Shown: piece after piece, positions 4,450 through 5,087 of the stretch
Layout: each line of letters begins with the position of its first letter
How positions within the stretch are numbered: position 1 is the stretch's first letter
Assembly (NCBI RefSeq): GCF_937976295.1
Contig: NZ_CALJRY010000280.1
Coordinates: 1 to 5,087, forward strand
Direction: 5' to 3'
Source: an uncultured Rothia sp.
Lineage (GTDB): Bacteria > Actinomycetota > Actinomycetes > Actinomycetales > Micrococcaceae
Length of the DNA stretch: 5,087 bases
Made by a program: the position numbers and the translations under genes
Notes under the pieces: generated by a model
Seen by the model: only the letters and a program-made list of their open reading frames with translations
Told to the model about the DNA's origin: nothing
Database searches by the model: none

Positions 4450-5087
4450 GTGTCCCACAACGACGATACCCGCAGCCACGCTGCAGCGGGGACCGCCGGA
4501 TCGCGCACCCTGAAGCGTTCTCTGTCCCAGGGACAGATGACCATGATCGTGATGGGTTCCGCGCTCGGTACGGGCCTCTTCTTGGGTTCGGGCACCGCCA
4601 TTGCGATGGCTGGTCCCGCGGTCATTCTCACCTACGCTATTGGTTCTGCGCTCGCTTCGGTGATTGGTGCGGCAACCGGTGAAATGGCGGTTCGCTACCC
4701 TGTCCGTGGCGGTTTCGGTACTATTGCTACCCGCTACCTGGGTCCCTTCGCGGGCTTTTTGACTCGCATCGCCTACTGGACGGCGACTGTTCTGATTGCC
4801 GGTGTTGAGCTGGTGTCGGTTGCGATGTACCTGAATTATTGGTGGCCGCAGCTACCCCTGTGGGCTGGTATCGCCTCCTTTGGTGTGGCGCTGATTGTGC
4901 TGAACCTGACCAGCGTGAAGTCTTTCGGCATGCTGGAGTTCTTCCTGTCTTCGATTAAGGTCATTTCGATTGTTGCCTTCCTGCTGGTGGGCCTGTGCCT
5001 GGTTTTCTTTGGCCTGCCCGGTCACGCTGCGGTGGGTACCGCGAACCTCTTCAATGACGGCGGTTTCATGCCTAACGGTCCCCAGTC
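4450..5087 (+). CDS. Second amino acid permease, APC superfamily, 3' part missing
   Basis: Only the first 212 residues are present. From RSLSQGQMTM (residue 23 onward) to NDGGFMPNGP it aligns without gaps to the first permease, with about 123 of 189 residues identical by hand count. It keeps SALGTGLFLGSGTAI (37-51) in segment 1 and the SVKSFGMLEFFLSSIKV stretch, and has five hydrophobic segments before the edge; the FxGxE-type region of segment 6 would lie beyond it. It should act in amino acid import like its neighbour, possibly with another substrate: differences cluster in segments 2, 4 and 5 rather than around the GTG break. The start is GTG, supported by GGAAGG seven bases upstream. The N-terminal tail before RSLS is three residues longer and differs completely. 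A terminator and its own promoter precede it, so it is probably regulated separately. Confidence 0.92.
   Translation, partial: MSHNDDTRSHAAAGTAGSRTLKRSLSQGQMTMIVMGSALGTGLFLGSGTAIAMAGPAVILTYAIGSALASVIGAATGEMAVRYPVRGGFGTIATRYLGPFAGFLTRIAYWTATVLIAGVELVSVAMYLNYWWPQLPLWAGIASFGVALIVLNLTSVKSFGMLEFFLSSIKVISIVAFLLVGLCLVFFGLPGHAAVGTANLFNDGGFMPNGPQ

Overview
The window is GC-rich with strongly biased codons (CTG, GGC, GCC, CGC) and dense coding, as in an actinobacterium. The amino acid permeases and a COG1738-type queuosine-precursor transporter would suit a member of the Micrococcaceae. My best guess is Rothia, from general feel rather than a database match. There are no mobile elements, CRISPR arrays, tRNAs or rRNAs.

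Layout. Positions 1-467 (minus) hold the N-terminal 155 residues of a TetR-family regulator that runs off the left edge. Positions 468-575 are its control region, which is packed with dyad symmetry. Positions 576-1670 (minus) encode an alpha/beta hydrolase with a Gly-Tyr-Ser-Gly-Gly nucleophile elbow and an arginine-rich N-terminal extension. It is preceded by a possible 34-codon leader ORF (1667-1771, minus) that overlaps its start as ATGA and contains three tandem 17-bp repeats. Positions 1772-1929 are a divergent control region with hairpin-forming sequence. Positions 1930-2658 (plus) encode a YhhQ-type (VUT/DUF165) 7-deazaguanine/queuosine-precursor transporter, followed by a candidate terminator. 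Positions 2766-4217 (plus) encode a complete amino acid permease of the APC superfamily, followed by a strong terminator at 4250-4290. Positions 4291-4449 are a leader with a perfect 16-bp palindrome on a good -10 box. From 4450 (plus) a second, paralogous permease starts and runs off the right edge.

How the genes relate. The hydrolase and the TetR gene face the same way with 108 bp between them, and the TetR gene appears to have its own operator-rich promoter, so autoregulation is likely; control of the hydrolase by this TetR is possible but not shown. The three plus-strand genes are all membrane importers, but terminators and separate control regions suggest they are expressed as independent units. 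The two permeases look like a tandem duplication (about 65% identity by hand count over 189 aligned residues) whose control regions have diverged.

Most of the window is ordinary in gene content. The points worth following up lie in the non-coding parts: a 17-bp repeat tract that could act as a frame switch for the hydrolase, nested dyads before the TetR gene, a mutually exclusive hairpin arrangement before the transporter, and the palindromic operator before the second permease.
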